This document shows positions 1 to 7,582 of a stretch of 7,582 bases of DNA, piece after piece. The notes under the pieces were generated by a model, which searched no databases, was not told the origin of the DNA, and saw nothing but the letters and a program-made list of their open reading frames with translations. Within the stretch, counting starts at the first letter, position 1. Every line of letters starts with the position of its first letter. Origin of the DNA: an uncultured Alphaproteobacteria bacterium (GTDB lineage: Bacteria > Pseudomonadota > Alphaproteobacteria > Caulobacterales > Aquidulcibacteraceae); the NCBI GenBank assembly GCA_937967725.1, contig CALBSY010000048.1, positions 1-7,582 on the forward strand, read 5' to 3'. The translations under genes were made by a program, and so were the position numbers.

Positions 1-2
1 AC

Positions 3-668
3 GTGCTCATGCTGCCGCCGCTCGCGCCCAGCGAGCCGACGACGCCGACCGACGAGCTCGCCAGCCGTCTGCACACCTACTACGCGTCCTTCCTAATCCC
101 GGCGGATACTGCGACGAACGCGGGTACGCTGCGCGCGCTGATCAATCGCGGCGTGCCAATGGCCACCGCCAGCGCGATTTACGCGATGTGTTTGATGGCG
201 ATGCTGGCCGCGTCCGCCGTTTACAATTTCTCCAAACCCAACCCGCACCGGCGCATCCTGCGCCGCATCGACGAAGCCGCGATCTTCCTGATGATCGCTG
301 GATCGTACACGCCCTTCACGATCAAGCTGCTGCCGCCCGAGTTTGCGCTGGCGGTAACAGTCGCGATCTGGGCCGCCGCACTGGCCGGCGCCGCGGGCAA
401 GGTTTTCTTTCCCAACCTTTCAGACCGCGCCTGGTGCGTCATCTATCTGGCGTTCGGCTGGCTCGCCGTCGTGGTGCTTGGCCCGGCGGTGCCGACACTG
501 CCGTCGTTGGCGATCGCGATGCTGGTGGTGGCCGGCGTGACCTATTCCGGCGGCGTGTTGCTTTACCTGAACCACGCCATCCCGTTCCGCCGCGCGCTCT
601 GGCACGCGTGCGTGATCATCGGCGCGGCCGGGCATTACGCTGCGGTGCTGTACGGATTGGTGCTGTAA
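3..668 (+). CDS. Hemolysin III / PAQR-like membrane protein (5' end uncertain)
   Basis: An integral inner-membrane protein of the hemolysin III (TrhA/YqfA, PAQR-related) family; its biochemical role is unsettled, and members are linked to membrane homeostasis rather than proven haemolysis. Family marks are an ILRRIDEAAIFLMIAGSYTPF-like block at residues 84-104 (canonical form RRxDHAAIFLxIAGTYTPF), at least six later hydrophobic segments, and a C-terminal ALWHACVIIGAAGHY block. Two of the three expected PAQR metal-ligand histidines look replaced: SxxxH at the end of TM2 reads SAVYN, and the first His of HxxxH in the last helix reads Arg; the Asp of RRID and the second His remain. The first 50 or so residues are polar and do not resemble the usual TM1. 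The frame opens at a GTG at base 3, with an ATG at base 9; no ribosome binding site can be checked, so the real start may lie outside the window. I am confident of the family, not of the N-terminus. Confidence 0.8.
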   Translation: MLMLPPLAPSEPTTPTDELASRLHTYYASFLIPADTATNAGTLRALINRGVPMATASAIYAMCLMAMLAASAVYNFSKPNPHRRILRRIDEAAIFLMIAGSYTPFTIKLLPPEFALAVTVAIWAAALAGAAGKVFFPNLSDRAWCVIYLAFGWLAVVVLGPAVPTLPSLAIAMLVVAGVTYSGGVLLYLNHAIPFRRALWHACVIIGAAGHYAAVLYGLVL

Positions 669-681
669 CAACACAGCGCGC

Positions 682-706
682 GGAACTTTGCACATCGCGG
701 AAAGTT
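682..706 (+). promoter_or_regulatory. Candidate EcfG-type (general stress response) promoter
   Basis: GGAAC at 682-686 is followed after 16 bases by AGTT at 703-706. The alphaproteobacterial general stress sigma factor EcfG recognises about GGAAC-N16/17-CGTT, so the -35 element is perfect and the -10 element matches three of four bases. Transcription would start near 713, just upstream of the ribosome binding site at 723-729, which suits a short leader for the PRC-barrel gene. Small PRC-barrel genes are plausible members of this regulon. The elements are short and the link is inferred. Confidence 0.4.
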
Positions 707-722
707 GAAAAGGCTCCAGACA

Positions 723-729
723 AGAGGAG
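723..729 (+). promoter_or_regulatory. Ribosome binding site of the PRC-barrel gene
   Basis: AGAGGAG lies 8 bases before the ATG at 738. It decides the start, because an in-frame TTG at 705 lies upstream of this site and has no comparable motif. Confidence 0.8.
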
Positions 730-737
730 CCTCCGCC

Positions 738-1103
738 ATGACTACACCTTCGGGACACACCTCCGCCATCCGCGCCAAGAAAGTGCTCGGCACTTCGGTG
801 AAGAGCCGCGGCGGCGATAAGATCGGAAAGATCGAGGACCTCCTCCGCGACAGGCAATCGAATAACATCATTATCCCCGTGGTCGACTTCGGCGGCGTGT
901 GGCGTGCGGACAAGAATAATCATCCGATGCCCTGGGCGACGTTGGACTACGACGAAAAAGAAGACGCCTACGTCGTGCCGTACACCGAGGATCAGCTGAA
1001 GGCTGCGCCGTGCGACACGATCGGCGAGCTGACCAAGAATGACGGGCTCGGCTATCGGGACCGCACTTACGATTATTACAAAGCCGAGCGCTATTGGCAG
1101 TAA
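738..1103 (+). CDS. PRC-barrel domain protein
   Basis: A small soluble protein of 121 residues, most of it one PRC-barrel-like domain. PRC barrels are beta-barrel modules found in the photosynthetic reaction centre H subunit, in RimM and in many short stand-alone bacterial proteins of unknown role. Residues 16-53 carry the typical opening (VLGTSVKSRGGDKIGKIEDL, then a hydrophobic strand NNIIIPVVDFGG), and residues 64-90 the second half, with MPWATLDYDEKEDAYVVPY followed by a TEDQLKAAP helix. The C-terminus is rich in Tyr, Asp and Arg (GYRDRTYDYYKAERYW). There is no signal peptide or membrane segment. The ATG start is chosen for its strong ribosome binding site. The gene appears monocistronic: 69 bases separate it from the upstream membrane-protein gene, a possible EcfG promoter lies in that gap, and an intrinsic terminator follows 21 bases after the stop. 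A stress-related job is inferred from the promoter only. Confidence 0.85.
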   Translation: MTTPSGHTSAIRAKKVLGTSVKSRGGDKIGKIEDLLRDRQSNNIIIPVVDFGGVWRADKNNHPMPWATLDYDEKEDAYVVPYTEDQLKAAPCDTIGELTKNDGLGYRDRTYDYYKAERYWQ

Positions 1104-1124
1104 GCACGGCTAGTTCGTCACGCG

Positions 1125-1158
1125 ACGCGCCCGCTTGCGAGCGGGCGCGTTTTCGTTT
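1125..1158 (+). terminator. Rho-independent terminator after the PRC-barrel gene
   Basis: A perfect 11-bp stem pairs ACGCGCCCGCT (1125-1135) with AGCGGGCGCGT (1140-1150) around the loop TGCG. A T-rich tail, TTTTCGTTT, begins at 1150. It sits 21 bases after the PRC stop. Read on the - strand the stem lacks a T-run, so it serves mainly the + strand gene. Confidence 0.85.
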
Positions 1159-1209
1159 GTGCGCCCCTGCGCACTTGCCGCAGCCGATCCTCAGCGCTCG
1201 AAACCCCTT

Positions 1210-1228
1210 CTCCCGCCTTCAGGCGGAG
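1210..1228 (-). terminator. Possible weak hairpin terminator after gyrB
   Basis: On the - strand, 9 to 27 bases after the gyrB stop, CTCCGCC and GGCGGGAG can pair around a TGAA loop with one bulged G. The bases that follow (AAGGGGTTTCG) hold only a three-T run, so this would be a poor intrinsic terminator. The gyrB transcript could instead end at the stronger GC hairpin farther on, or by Rho. Confidence 0.35.
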
Positions 1229-1236
1229 CGGCTCAG

Positions 1237-3666
<2,430 letters not shown>

Positions 3667-3697
3667 GCGTGTCGAATCGGGTTGGAAAACATCCCCC

Positions 3698-3726
3698 AAT
3701 ATAGGGATAGGCGCGCCAAAAGTCTT
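3698..3726 (-). promoter_or_regulatory. Weak candidate sigma-70-type promoter for gyrB
   Basis: On the - strand, AAGACT (3726-3721), a 17-base spacer and TATATT (3703-3698) precede the gyrB ATG by about 30 bases. The -10 element matches five of six consensus bases, but the -35 element shares only the GAC core. It is the best-looking site in the exoD-gyrB gap; read-through from exoD is equally possible. Confidence 0.25.
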
Positions 3727-3759
3727 GGATTCAGTGCGGTTTCGATGCCGCAGCGCGGC

Positions 3760-4371
3760 CTAAAAAAGCATTGGAAAAGCCAGCCAAAACGCGCCCGCCA
3801 AAGCCGCCATGCCGAGCGCTAGCCAAAGCCCGTCGCGCGCGGCCATGCCGAGCCCAAAAAACACCACCGCGAACCCGGGCGCGAGGGGCGCCAATGGGAT
3901 TAGGCCGAGAGGAAATGTGATCAGCGCGGCGATGATCACCAGCAGCGCGATCAGGTTCACGAAGGGCGGATAAGTGAGAAACGTCAGGCGTGGTTTCAGC
4001 ACCCTATCGACGCGCCGCGCCATCGGACGCGCCTTGTCCAAGCCGCGCAACACCGCGTCACGTGGCAAGCGCGTGTTCAGGGCCGAACTCGGCAGCCAGA
4101 TGCGGCGCAAGCCCAGGGCCATCTGCCCCGCCACGATCAAGGTCAGCAAGGCCGCGAGCCAGGTCAGTCCCGGGACAACGGTGACGGGAGAGATTGCGAA
4201 CAAGCCGATGACCAGCAGCAGCGGCCCGTATGTCCGCCGCCCAACCGCGTCGATGACTTCCCGTAGCGTGAGTGAATCGGGCGTTGGGTCGTCGCGAACC
4301 TTTTCCCCAATCTGATCGAGCGTGCCCGACAGATCGGCCGTGCGCTCGCGCCGGCGCTCCTCGGCCTTCAC
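3760..4371 (-). CDS. exoD: ExoD-family exopolysaccharide synthesis membrane protein
   Basis: A 203-residue inner-membrane protein of the ExoD family, named for a Sinorhizobium gene needed for exopolysaccharide production and alkali tolerance; its molecular activity is unknown. The family core is LTLREVIDAVGRRTYGPL at residues 34-51, then GLFAISPVTVVPGLTW and the end of the second helix, MALGLRRIWLP, by about 94. Hydrophobic segments lie at about 49-61, 68-85, 136-152, 156-175 and 182-201, separated by a basic loop at about 100-130 (RPMARRVDRVLKPR). The GTG at 4371 is chosen because it overlaps the P450 stop as GTGA, a usual sign of translational coupling. The frame extends upstream to 4728, but that extension is Arg-rich, unlike the family, and lies over the P450 3' end. 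The length fits the family. The biological link between the P450 and this protein is unknown. Confidence 0.87.
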   Translation of the reverse strand: MKAEERRRERTADLSGTLDQIGEKVRDDPTPDSLTLREVIDAVGRRTYGPLLLVIGLFAISPVTVVPGLTWLAALLTLIVAGQMALGLRRIWLPSSALNTRLPRDAVLRGLDKARPMARRVDRVLKPRLTFLTYPPFVNLIALLVIIAALITFPLGLIPLAPLAPGFAVVFFGLGMAARDGLWLALGMAALAGAFWLAFPMLF

Positions 4372-5639
4372 GCCGCGATGCGCACGGGGAGGGTTTCGTA
4401 GCCCTTGACGAAGGACGAAAAGACGCGGCGGGGCTCTTCGACCACCTCGATCGTGTCGAAGCGCTTGAGAATCTCTTCCCATACAATGCGTAACTGCATC
4501 TCGCCCAAGCGGTTCCCAACACAGCGGTGAATGCCGAAGCCGAACGAGAGATGCCGGCGCACGTTTTCGCGTTCGATATCGAACTCGTTCGGGTGAGCGA
4601 TCACTTCTTCGTCGCGATTGCCCGACACGTACCACATCACGACTTTGTCGCCTTTCTTGATCGTTTTGCCGCGCAGCTCGACGTCTTCGAGCGCGGTGCG
4701 TCGCATGTAGGCGAGCGGCGTTTGCCAACGGATAGTCTCGGAAACCAGCGCGGGAATGAGCGCCGGATTTGCTTTGAGTTTGGCGTACTGGTCGGGAAAC
4801 TTGTTCAGCGCGTAGACGCTTCCCGAGATCGAGTTGCGTGTCGTGTCATTGCCGCCGACGATCAGCAGGATGAGATTGCCGAGATATTCCTGGCGCGGCA
4901 TGTCCTTGGTGCTCGGCCCATGCGCCAGCATCGAGATGAGATCGTTTTTCGGCGGCGCCGCAGCACGCTCCTCCCACAGCCCGTTGAAGTAATTTAGGCA
5001 CTCCAACAGCTCTTCCCGGCGCTGTTCGTCGCTCTCGACGATACCCTGCCCCGGCGCAGCGGTGGCGACGTCCGACCAGCGCGTGAGCTTGCGCCGATCT
5101 TGCCATGGAAAATCGAACAGCGTCGCCAGCATCTGCGTCGTCAGCTCAATGGAAATCTTATCGACCCAATTGAACACCTCGTTGCGCGGCACTTCGTCCA
5201 GCAAACCCGCGGCGCGTTCACGGATGATCGGCTCCAGGTGGGCTAGGTGGTTGGGCGCCACGATGGGAGATACCGTCTTACGTTGCACATCGTGCTTAGG
5301 CGGATCCATGGCGATGAACATCGGCAGGGGAAAATCCTCTTCCGGGTCGAACAGCACGATCGACGGCTCGGATGAGAATTGCTGGTGGTTGGTGTCCACC
5401 GCCATGATGTCGTTGTACTTGGTGACGGACCAATACGGTCCATTCAAGCTGTCCGGGCAGTAGTGCACCGGGTCTTCCTTGCGTAGGCGCTCGAAGAACG
5501 GCCAGAAATTGTAGTCTCGAAAGCGTTCGCCGCGGCTCATGTCGAGCGTCGAGAGATCGGTCGTCCACGCATCTTCGTTTGGATTGTAATCGAACACATA
5601 GTCCGGATTGTGCCGGCTGAGATAATCTGGGTTGGCCAT
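4368..5639 (-). CDS. Cytochrome P450, CYP153 family (terminal alkane/fatty-acid hydroxylase type)
   Basis: A 423-residue soluble P450 with no membrane anchor. All the hallmarks are present: I-helix GGNDTTR at 262-268 with the acid/Thr pair used in oxygen activation, the ExxR salt bridge at Glu301-Arg304, and the haem loop FGFGIHRCVG at 366-375 with axial ligand Cys373. Long stretches match what I recall of CYP153 alkane hydroxylases: GPYWSVTKYNDIMAV at 67-81, FIAMDPPKHDVQRKTVSPIV at 108-127, LLIVGGNDTTRNS, VVMWYVSGNRD and the C-terminal VKGYETLPVRI. Family members use O2 and electrons from a ferredoxin and its reductase to hydroxylate the terminal carbon of medium-chain alkanes, fatty acids or terpenes; the substrate here cannot be told. 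GGAGG six bases before the ATG supports the start. The gene is 69 bases downstream of the acetyltransferase and its stop overlaps the exoD start. No redox partner is encoded in the window. Family assignment is from memory of sequence, not a search. Confidence 0.93.
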   Translation of the reverse strand: MANPDYLSRHNPDYVFDYNPNEDAWTTDLSTLDMSRGERFRDYNFWPFFERLRKEDPVHYCPDSLNGPYWSVTKYNDIMAVDTNHQQFSSEPSIVLFDPEEDFPLPMFIAMDPPKHDVQRKTVSPIVAPNHLAHLEPIIRERAAGLLDEVPRNEVFNWVDKISIELTTQMLATLFDFPWQDRRKLTRWSDVATAAPGQGIVESDEQRREELLECLNYFNGLWEERAAAPPKNDLISMLAHGPSTKDMPRQEYLGNLILLIVGGNDTTRNSISGSVYALNKFPDQYAKLKANPALIPALVSETIRWQTPLAYMRRTALEDVELRGKTIKKGDKVVMWYVSGNRDEEVIAHPNEFDIERENVRRHLSFGFGIHRCVGNRLGEMQLRIVWEEILKRFDTIEVVEEPRRVFSSFVKGYETLPVRIAA

Positions 5640-5645
5640 CGCGCG

Positions 5646-5650
5646 CCTCC
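5646..5650 (-). promoter_or_regulatory. Ribosome binding site of the P450 gene
   Basis: GGAGG on the - strand, six bases before the ATG at 5639. It fixes the start. The rest of the 69-base gap up to the acetyltransferase stop shows no convincing promoter or terminator. Confidence 0.75.
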
Positions 5651-5708
5651 ACAGACGACAGCACCAAATTTCCCCGCCTCTGTCACGCCTCTCGCTGCGG
5701 CAAGCCGG

Positions 5709-6233
5709 TCAGAGCAGTTTGCCCATGCGCAATAGCGGAATCTCCACGTTGCCGCTTGTGCGCGAAATGAAGCGCTCGATCACCTCATAGCCGCACGCGC
5801 GGTAGAGCGATTCGCCGGCAAGCGTGGCAGCCAACTCAACGCGCGAGAAGCCTTCGTCCCGCGCCGCTTCCTCGCACGCCGCCAGCACCATGCGGCCGAC
5901 GCCGCGCCGGACATGGTCGGGATGGGTGTACATGGCGCGCACGCGCGCTGGATCGCGTTTAGGATCTAGCAGCGCCGCGTCACGCCCGCTTGAATGATCG
6001 CCCCCGAATAACGTGGCGCGGCGGCTCCAGCCGCCGCAACCAACAATGCGCCCGGCGTCGATCACCGCGAAGTACGTGCCGTCCGCGATGAGCTGGCTGT
6101 CGAGACCCATAATTTCGAACGACGCCGCGACTGCATCGGGCGGCAGATACGGCTTGAGCAACTCCTCGATGGCTTGATGCATGAGTTCACGCATCGCCGG
6201 CTCGTCCGCCGCGGTGGCGACACGCAGCTTCAT
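5709..6233 (-). CDS. GNAT family N-acetyltransferase
   Basis: A 174-residue cytoplasmic protein with the GNAT fold, which transfers the acetyl group of acetyl-CoA to an amine; the acceptor is not predictable. The N-terminal strand and helix are MKLRVATAADEPAMRELM. FAVIDAGRIVGCGGW at 55-69 forms the central strands. Motif A runs VRAMYTHPDHVRRGVGR at 98-114, with the acetyl-CoA pyrophosphate loop RRGVGR. Motif B is GESLYRACGYEVIER at 140-154. The length is normal for a single-domain GNAT. The ATG at 6233 shares its first base with the recF stop (TGATG), implying coupled translation, with GAGG just upstream; a GTG one codon earlier (6236) is possible. Why it follows recF is unclear. Confidence 0.88.
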   Translation of the reverse strand: MKLRVATAADEPAMRELMHQAIEELLKPYLPPDAVAASFEIMGLDSQLIADGTYFAVIDAGRIVGCGGWSRRATLFGGDHSSGRDAALLDPKRDPARVRAMYTHPDHVRRGVGRMVLAACEEAARDEGFSRVELAATLAGESLYRACGYEVIERFISRTSGNVEIPLLRMGKLL

Positions 6234-7348
6234 CACGCCTCGCGCACGCGCCCGTCGCGCACTTCGAAACGCTGCGCGCGCGCGCCGAACGCCTCGAACA
6301 GATTCTCGTCAGTTCCGGTGAGCCACGCCTGGCCGGGATTGGCGAGCAATTCTTCGAACAGCGCCGCACGCCGGATCGTGTCCAAGTGCGCTGCCGCTTC
6401 ATCGATCAGAAGCAGCGAGGCGCCCGCGCCGGGATCTTCCGCTAGAGCACGCGCTTGCGCCAGCGTCACGCCGAGCAACAACGCCTTCTGTTCACCGGTG
6501 GAGCATTGTTCGGCGTCGATTTGCTTGGCGGCATGGCGCGCTTTGAGATCGCTACGATGTGGACCGTCGAGCGTCCTGCCCGCGCCCGCGTCGCGTCCGC
6601 GCACATCGCGTAATAGCGCAGCGAAGTCTTCTTCGACATCGGCGCTCGCTGCGCCCGTTTCAAACCGCTGCTCCAAGAATCCTGCCAGCGCCAATTCCGC
6701 TTTGGGAAACGCGCTCTCAGGACGCGCATCGATGGCGCCCTGAAGCCGCAGCAGGGTCTCCACCCGCGCCGCCGCAATGGCCGCGCCGTGCGCCGACATT
6801 TCGCGCTCAAGCCCTCCGAGCCAGGCGTCGTCGAATACGCGGTCGCTCAACAAGCGCTGACGCTCACGCATTGCACGCTCGTAGGCGGCTGCGGCGGAGC
6901 CATGTTCCGCCGCGCGCGCCAATGTCAGCCGATCGAAGAAGCGGCGGCGATCGCCGGCCGGGCCGGACCAGAGTCGATCCATTGCCGGCGTTAGCCACGT
7001 CATGCGCGCCGCTTGCGCCAGTTCGGTCGCTGTCGCCGGGATGCCGTCGCGCCGGGACACGCGCTTGACGCCGCCCTCCGGCGTGCGCTCGGCGCCGGCG
7101 CCCAACGCGGTCTCTTCGCCCCAGGTTTCGCCCGGCTTGTCCGACCAGCGTCCGTCCTTGCAGTGGACGCTCCGAACATACTTGCCCACCTTCTTCAAGG
7201 CTTCGATCGGCTCGCCGCAGCCATAGAGAATCATGTTTGCCGGATCGAAATTGATGAAGAGGTTGGGCCGGTCGACCGTCTCGAGAAACCCCAGCAACAC
7301 GTCGGCCGGTTCCTGTCCGGTCTCCAGATGAATGGCCTGGTTGTTCAT
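6233..7348 (-). CDS. recF: DNA repair/replication protein RecF lacking its N-terminus, fused in frame to an isomerase fragment
   Basis: RecF is an SMC-like ABC ATPase that helps load RecA at single-strand gaps with RecO and RecR. The open frame is 371 residues. Residues from about 84 onward (bases from about 7102 down to 6233) are RecF: WLTPAMDRLWSGP followed by DRRRFFDRL at 118-141, DGPHRSDL at 261-268, the ABC signature STGEQKALLLG at 283-293, Walker B with D-loop LLLIDEAAAHLD at 312-323 and a WLTGTDENLF switch region at 342-351. The first roughly 83 residues instead belong to a TIM-barrel sugar phosphate isomerase (HLETGQE, NFDPAN, SVHCKDG). RecF is normally about 360-380 residues and starts with a Walker A GxNGAGKT about 30 residues in; that whole region is missing, so this product could not bind ATP normally. 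The 3' end is intact and overlaps the acetyltransferase start by one base. Either the join is an assembly chimera or recF is a pseudogene here. The RecF identity is secure; the start at 7348 is not meaningful. Confidence 0.8.
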   Translation of the reverse strand: MNNQAIHLETGQEPADVLLGFLETVDRPNLFINFDPANMILYGCGEPIEALKKVGKYVRSVHCKDGRWSDKPGETWGEETALGAGAERTPEGGVKRVSRRDGIPATATELAQAARMTWLTPAMDRLWSGPAGDRRRFFDRLTLARAAEHGSAAAAYERAMRERQRLLSDRVFDDAWLGGLEREMSAHGAAIAAARVETLLRLQGAIDARPESAFPKAELALAGFLEQRFETGAASADVEEDFAALLRDVRGRDAGAGRTLDGPHRSDLKARHAAKQIDAEQCSTGEQKALLLGVTLAQARALAEDPGAGASLLLIDEAAAHLDTIRRAALFEELLANPGQAWLTGTDENLFEAFGARAQRFEVRDGRVREA

Positions 7349-7582
7349 AGGCCGGGTCGGCCGGATCGTGGGGTACGAATCCTACGTGGATGCCGACGAC
7401 GTCGACGCCCAACGAGCGGGCAAAGTCGGCGATCTCAAAAAACTCGGCCGTCCGCTCTACGCGGGTCTCCGGGGGAACGAGCCCGACGGTCCGCTGGACC
7501 GTCGGAATGTCGGCGTAGCGCTCGCCTTCGAATCCGGCGAAGACGCACGTTACGCGAATGCCGAGTTTGGTGAGTCGTTCTT
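7103..7582 (-). pseudogene. Sugar phosphate isomerase/epimerase fragment, frameshifted and truncated
   Basis: Part of a xylose-isomerase-like TIM-barrel protein, a family that isomerises or epimerises sugars and polyols using a divalent metal. From 7580 to about 7350 one frame reads RLTKLGIRVTCVFAGFEGE, then YADIPTVQRTVGLVPP and RSLGVDVVGIHVGFVPHD up to DPAY. The homology then continues in a different frame as NNQAIHLETGQEPADVLL, NFDPANMILYG and VRSVHCKDGRW. The metal ligands Glu (HLETG), Asp (FDPAN) and His (VHCKD) can be seen, but the last ligand region is lost where the sequence changes to RecF near 7093-7107. The 5' end runs off the window. Relatives have about 15-17 residues between DPxY and the HLETG block; here they are missing, so a deletion of about 50 bases with a frame change is likely. 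The resemblance is to isomerases I recall from Planctomycetes and Acidobacteria, which is only a hint. Confidence 0.72.

Noticed and set aside
188..820. A 210-codon + strand frame spanning the membrane-protein gene and the start of the PRC gene
   Set aside because: It is Arg/Ala/His-rich shadow sequence with no recognisable domain and it conflicts with two well-supported genes.
4372..4728. The upstream extension of the exoD frame to 4728
   Set aside because: The extra 119 residues are Arg-rich, lie wholly within the P450 coding region and have no family likeness; the GTG at 4371 fits the ExoD length.
5640..5708. A sigma-70 promoter in front of the P450 (GTGACA, 17 bases, TGCTGT on the - strand)
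   Set aside because: The -10 element matches only two of six consensus bases.
7090..7360. An insertion sequence or transposon as the cause of the recF break
   Set aside because: There is no transposase fragment, terminal inverted repeat or target duplication at either joint; the foreign sequence is an ordinary metabolic gene fragment.

Overview
The window looks like a high-GC alphaproteobacterial chromosome. The clues are a Gram-negative-length GyrB close to a RecF, a cytochrome P450 that reads as CYP153, an ExoD-family membrane protein, a small PRC-barrel protein, and a candidate EcfG-type stress promoter. A Caulobacterales/Hyphomonadaceae-like source is my best guess, but it is inference. 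No tRNA, rRNA, CRISPR array, transposase or phage gene is visible.

Layout. The left 1.1 kb is on the + strand: a hemolysin III/PAQR-like membrane protein cut close to its start by the window edge (3-668), then a PRC-barrel protein (738-1103) with a strong ribosome binding site, a possible EcfG promoter (682-706) and a clear intrinsic terminator (1125-1158). Everything to the right is on the - strand and points left. In transcription order it is: a fragment of a sugar phosphate isomerase/epimerase (7582 to about 7103), recF without its 5' part (about 7102 to 6233), a GNAT acetyltransferase (6233-5709), a CYP153 P450 (5639-4368), exoD (4371-3760) and gyrB (3666-1237). gyrB converges with the PRC gene.

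How the genes fit together. recF and gyrB are often near neighbours in bacteria; here three genes lie between them. recF and the acetyltransferase share one base (TGATG), and the P450 and exoD share four (GTGA), so these pairs are probably co-transcribed and translationally coupled. The P450 has every hallmark residue, but neither the ferredoxin nor the ferredoxin reductase that usually accompanies CYP153 is in the window. gyrB may be read through from exoD or use a weak promoter of its own in the short gap.

The oddest part is the right end. The open frame at 6233-7348 begins as a TIM-barrel isomerase and turns into RecF without a stop, so RecF lacks its Walker A region. The isomerase fragment is itself frameshifted near 7346-7353. 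Two broken joints within 260 bases at the window end suggest either a chimeric assembly or a real rearrangement; read-level data would decide. I see no convincing new defence or mobile system here.
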